Notes under the pieces: generated by a model | The model's database searches: none | What the model was told of the DNA's origin: nothing | The model's input: only the letters and a program-made list of their open reading frames with translations | Translations under genes and position numbers: made by a program | In this document: positions 60,764-64,000 of the stretch, one piece after another | Layout: each line of letters starts with the position of its first letter | How positions within the stretch are numbered: position 1 is the first letter of the stretch | Assembly: GCA_039803545.1 (NCBI GenBank) | Contig: JBDRYS010000002.1 | Location: forward strand, 1-64,000 | Length of the DNA stretch: 64,000 nucleotides | DNA from: a candidate division WOR-3 bacterium | GTDB taxonomy: Bacteria > Hydrothermota > Hydrothermia > UBA1063 | Reading direction: 5' to 3'

Positions 60764-63190
60764 CTATTTCTTCACAAACTTAACCTCATTATCGTAGTCG
60801 ATTAACACTTTATCCGCAGGTTTGATCTCACCCGCAAGAATCCGATCAGCGAGAGGGTTTTCAACATACATCTGAATTGTTCTCCTTAAAGGCCTTGCAC
60901 CAAGTTCTGGGTTATAACCCGTCTCAGCCAGGAAATCAACGAGATTTTTAGTCCATTCGATTTCGATATTATTCTCTGCCAGGCTCTCCTTAACCTCACT
61001 AAGCTGGAGTTCAACAATCTCCCTAACTTCCTGAGGACCAAGGGGGTTAAAAAATACAAACTCGTCAATCCTGTTCAAAAACTCAATCTTAAAATATTTC
61101 AGAAGTTCAGGCATTATCTTGTTAACCTGGTTCTGGTGATAATGTTTTATTTCGTCATCGCTCTTGATAAACCCGATTTGCGGGGCATCCCTAAATTGAT
61201 ACTGAATATTGGAAGTCATAATTATAAGTGTGTTTTTAAAGTCTACCACGTGGCCCTGGGCATCCGTTAGCCTTCCAGCATCAAAAATCTGGAGCATTAT
61301 ATTAAACACATCAGGGTGTGCCTTTTCAATTTCATCAAACAGGATCACCTGATAGGGACGCCTTCTTACCGCCTCCGTCAATTGTCCACCTTTTTCAAAT
61401 CCAATGTAACCCGGAGGCGCACCGATCAACCTCGAAACAGTGTGCTTTTCCATATATTCAGACATATCTATTCTTAAAAGCGCATCCTCGTCATTAAAGA
61501 GGAGCCAGGCCAGTTGCCTTGCCAGATGGGTTTTACCCACACCCGTGGGTCCTAAGAACATAAAGACCCCTATTGGTCTGTTCCGTGGCCCCAAACCAGC
61601 TCGAGAGCGCCTGATTGCCTGAGCCACGACTTTAATTGCGTAGTCCTGCCCTTTAACTCTTTTCCTGAGTTCATCCTCCAAGTAAAGAAGCCTTTTGGCT
61701 TCGTCCTCCAGTAATCTTAATGCCGGAATGCCCGTCCATTTCGAGACTACTATGGCTATATCATTGTCATCAACAGCATCGTCAATCCCTCGCTCTTCAA
61801 GCCATCTCTTTTTGCGTTCTTCATATTCGCTCTCCAGTTTAGAGAGCTCCTCTTTTATCCGATCTATTTCAGTAACTTTTCCAAACTGGCCAAGCAAATT
61901 TATTTGGTCCCTTAATGACTTAATCTTGCTCTCCAAACTCTTGAGGTCTTCAGGCATTTCGGAAAGTTTTATTCTCAACATGGAACAGGCTTCGTCTAAC
62001 AAATCTATAGCCTTATCAGGCAACTTCCTCCCCTGTATGTATCGATCAGAAAGCTTTGCCGCAGCCACAATCGCAGAATCGAGAATCTTAACTTTGTGGT
62101 GTTCTTCAAATCTCTCCCTTAAACCCTTCAATATTTCAATAGTTTCTTCAACACTCGGCTCTTTAACATATACCTGCTGGAATCTTCTCTCAAGGGCACC
62201 GTCCTTCTCAATCCTTTCCCGATATTCGTCGAGGGTTGTAGCGCCGATTACCCTGAGTTCACCGGAGGCAAGGCCCGGCTTCAAAAGATTTGCCGCATCT
62301 ATAGCACCCTCTGCTGCACCAGCACCAACAATAGTATGCAATTCATCTATAAAAAGTATGTACTTGTCTTTTTGCCTTTTTACTTCATCAATCACTGCCT
62401 TCAATCTTTCCTCAAATTCACCCCTGAACTTCGAACCTGCAAGAAGCGCTCCCATATCCAGCATCAAAATCCTTTTATCCTTGAGAAAGTCGGGAACTTT
62501 TTTCTGTACAATCCTCTGCGCGAGTCCATAAACGATGGCTGTTTTTCCAACACCGGGCTCTCCAATCAAAACCGGGTTGTTCTTAGTTTTCCTTAAAATA
62601 ATTTGAATTACCCTCTCTATTTCTGCTTCCCTTCCAATAACAGGGTCAAGTTTACCCTGCTCGGCAAGTTTAGTAATATCAACAGTGTATTTAGCAAGGG
62701 CGTTATACTTACTTTCCGCTGTAGGTTCAGTAACCCGTTGTCCTCCCCTGATCTCATAAAGGGCCTTATAGATCTTCTCCCTATCAACCCCAAACTCCTT
62801 CAAAATCCTTGCAGAAGGGCCGCCACCAGAATTTTCAATGGCCAATAGCAAATGCTCCTGAGCAACATACTCATCTTTCAGCTTCTCAGCCTCTTCGAAG
62901 GCCTGTTGCAATACCTCCTGAGCCCTTGGTGTAATGTATATCTGAACTGGTCGGGATCCGCTCCACTCTGTTTGTGGTATCTTTAAAAGCGCTTCTTTTA
63001 ACTTCTCTTTCACAAGGAGAGGATGAACATCCAATTTCTCAAAGATCTCCCAGACGACCCCGCCTTCCTCTTCGAGAAGTCCATAAAAAATATGTTCTAC
63101 GTCCAATTGATTGTGTTTAAACTTAACCAACGCTTCCTGAGCCCTCATCAAGGCTTCTTGAGCACCTTCAGTAAACTTATCCATTCTCAT
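60764..63190 (-). CDS. clpC: ClpC-type Hsp100 AAA+ unfoldase
   Basis: This 808-residue protein has an N-terminal Clp-N repeat domain, AAA1 with GEPGVGKT, a short middle domain (about 60 residues, ClpC size rather than ClpB size) and AAA2 with GPTGVGKT. After AAA2's sensor region there is an IGF motif (QIGFIKSDDE), at the place where ClpC has its VGF ClpP-contact loop. This favours a ClpP partner over a pure ClpB disaggregase. A consensus promoter and GAGGTGAGG ribosome-binding site precede it. No CIRCE element is seen. ClpP is not in the window. Confidence 0.88.
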   Translation of the reverse strand: MRMDKFTEGAQEALMRAQEALVKFKHNQLDVEHIFYGLLEEEGGVVWEIFEKLDVHPLLVKEKLKEALLKIPQTEWSGSRPVQIYITPRAQEVLQQAFEEAEKLKDEYVAQEHLLLAIENSGGGPSARILKEFGVDREKIYKALYEIRGGQRVTEPTAESKYNALAKYTVDITKLAEQGKLDPVIGREAEIERVIQIILRKTKNNPVLIGEPGVGKTAIVYGLAQRIVQKKVPDFLKDKRILMLDMGALLAGSKFRGEFEERLKAVIDEVKRQKDKYILFIDELHTIVGAGAAEGAIDAANLLKPGLASGELRVIGATTLDEYRERIEKDGALERRFQQVYVKEPSVEETIEILKGLRERFEEHHKVKILDSAIVAAAKLSDRYIQGRKLPDKAIDLLDEACSMLRIKLSEMPEDLKSLESKIKSLRDQINLLGQFGKVTEIDRIKEELSKLESEYEERKKRWLEERGIDDAVDDNDIAIVVSKWTGIPALRLLEDEAKRLLYLEDELRKRVKGQDYAIKVVAQAIRRSRAGLGPRNRPIGVFMFLGPTGVGKTHLARQLAWLLFNDEDALLRIDMSEYMEKHTVSRLIGAPPGYIGFEKGGQLTEAVRRRPYQVILFDEIEKAHPDVFNIMLQIFDAGRLTDAQGHVVDFKNTLIIMTSNIQYQFRDAPQIGFIKSDDEIKHYHQNQVNKIMPELLKYFKIEFLNRIDEFVFFNPLGPQEVREIVELQLSEVKESLAENNIEIEWTKNLVDFLAETGYNPELGARPLRRTIQMYVENPLADRILAGEIKPADKVLIDYDNEVKFVKK

Positions 63191-63214
63191 TTCCTCACCT
63201 CATTGTTTTTTTTA

Positions 63215-63243
63215 TTTATAGCAAAATCGAGCTGAATTGTAAA
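63215..63243 (-). promoter_or_regulatory. Promoter of the ClpC-type gene
   Basis: TTTACA (63238-63243, minus strand), a 17-base spacer and TATAAA (63215-63220) lie about 25 bases before the ATG. A Shine-Dalgarno follows, so this one is not leaderless. No CIRCE-type inverted repeat is visible. Confidence 0.65.
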
Positions 63244-63269
63244 GCAAAACTTCGTTTGGACAAAAAACT

Positions 63270-63275
63270 TTAAAA
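63270..63275 (+). promoter_or_regulatory. -10 box of the transglycosylase gene
   Basis: TAAAAT ends 10 bases before the ATG at 63286, with no Shine-Dalgarno. No convincing -35 box lies at the right distance, so this is tentative. Confidence 0.4.
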
Positions 63276-63285
63276 TTAAAGCACT

Positions 63286-64000
63286 TATGAAAATCCTTCG
63301 GTTTATTATTTTGATCACCCTTGCAATTTTACTCTTTGTTGTTGTGATATACCCTTTTACCTTCAACGTTTCACAATACCGGACAAAAAACCCGGAAATG
63401 ACTGCAATGATGAAATTCAGAATCAAGCAATGGGAAAAACAGGGCAAAAAAATTACAATAAGATACAGGTTTGTTCCCTTGAGTCAGATTTCTCCCTATC
63501 TGATAAAAGCGGTTCTAATAGCAGAAGATGACAAATTTTATCATCATGAAGGATTTGACCTTGAGGGTCTTAAGAAGGCACTGGAAAAAGACCTGAAAAA
63601 TAAAAAGTTTAAATATGGAGGGAGCACAATTAGCCAGCAGTTGGCGAAAAATCTATTCTTATCACCGAGAAAAAGTTTAATACGGAAACTCCAGGAAGCC
63701 GTGCTCACCATAAGGATAGAAAAACTATTAACTAAGAAAAGAATACTCGAACTCTATCTAAATGTTGCAGAATGGGGGCCAGGAATCTTCGGGGCCGAAG
63801 CAGCTGCAAACTACTATTTTGGAAAATCGGCAAAGGATCTATCGCCCTGGGAATCAGCGCTTCTTGCAGCAGTTTTGCCACGGCCTTTAAAATACAGTCC
63901 ATCAAACCCCTCCCCCTATGTTCAGAGAAGAGCCAGCAAAATCCTATACATAATGAAAAGAAGGGGCATAATTTCCGAAGAATACACAGAAGTAGAGAAG
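63286..64000 (+). CDS. mtgA: Monofunctional peptidoglycan transglycosylase, 3' end outside window
   Basis: The frame is open to the right window edge (238 codons seen). A signal anchor (about residues 4-25) is followed by a GT51 glycosyltransferase domain. Catalytic Glu lies in AEDDKFYHHEGFD, and GGSTISQQLAKNLFLSP, RKLQEAVLTIRIE and ELYLNVAEWGPGIFG follow in family order. The extension after the GT51 core and the start of the ORF suggest MtgA rather than a two-domain PBP1, but the missing C-terminus leaves this open. It polymerises lipid II glycan chains. Confidence 0.88.

Noticed and set aside
61695-62531. 278-codon plus-strand open frame
   Set aside because: It is a Ser-rich mirror of the ClpC-type gene, which has clear domains and a promoter on the other strand.
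63191-63285. CIRCE element before the ClpC-type gene
   Set aside because: No TTAGCACTC/GAGTGCTAA inverted repeat is present.

Overview
The window is a gene-dense bacterial chromosome segment of low-to-moderate GC. It looks like an uncultivated, didermic, probably thermophilic lineage related to the FCB group, most like candidate division WOR-3 or Hydrothermae. That placement is an inference from: two GWxTD-domain proteins, C25 (gingipain-like) and M6 proteases with Por-type C-terminal sorting tails, several outer-membrane beta-barrels, an OmpA-family protein, tRNA stems that are about 80% GC in an AT-rich genome, and Lys/Glu-rich proteins. No rRNA gene or other phylogenetic marker was compared.

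Layout. 1-3.2 kb: a truncated C25 protease and a divergent macro-domain gene. 3.2-9.7 kb (+): tRNA-Val and the classic rpmH-rnpA-yidD-yidC-khpB-mnmE string, then a flavin reductase-like protein, a UPF0173 metallo-hydrolase and a TIM-barrel protein. 9.7-16 kb (-): a VanZ-PgpA fusion, comM, a slipin, pyruvate kinase and an OmpA-family protein. 16-25.2 kb: a NUDIX gene (+), then a long minus-strand operon tpiA-secG-rplU-C25 protease-prfA-prmC-TPR-pgeF. 25.3-34 kb: patatin plus outer-membrane barrel, a leaderless unknown gene, and an overlapping chain ileS-yceD-GWxTD-GWxTD-yraN-DUF1232. 34-41 kb: a secreted M6 protease, a decayed GAF/HD-GYP gene, uvrA, a 56-residue membrane protein and tRNA-Phe. 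42-48 kb (+): a TtcA-like thiolase, an M23 peptidase, an amidohydrolase, a site-2 protease, an archaeoflavoprotein-like protein and der. 48-54.4 kb: pilT and a roadblock protein facing an MglA GTPase, a response regulator with a roadblock tail, a histidine kinase and a FIST sensor. 54.4-64 kb: polA with a DOMON/b561-like redox pair, a small barrel, a split NAD synthetase, a frameshifted membrane gene, a ClpC-type unfoldase and the start of mtgA.

The strongest system-level signal is at 47.9-54.4 kb. A type IV pilus retraction ATPase, an MglB-like roadblock protein, an MglA GTPase and a FIST-kinase-regulator pathway lie together. The regulator ends in a roadblock domain instead of a DNA-binding domain, which suggests a signal-controlled polarity or motility switch. 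The second signal is regulatory. Many genes have a good sigma70-type promoter (TTGAnn, 16-17 bp, TAnAAT) whose -10 box ends only 6-11 bases before the start codon, so their mRNAs should be leaderless or nearly so, while operon-internal genes keep strong Shine-Dalgarno sites. Most genes are tightly packed with 4-base stop/start overlaps.
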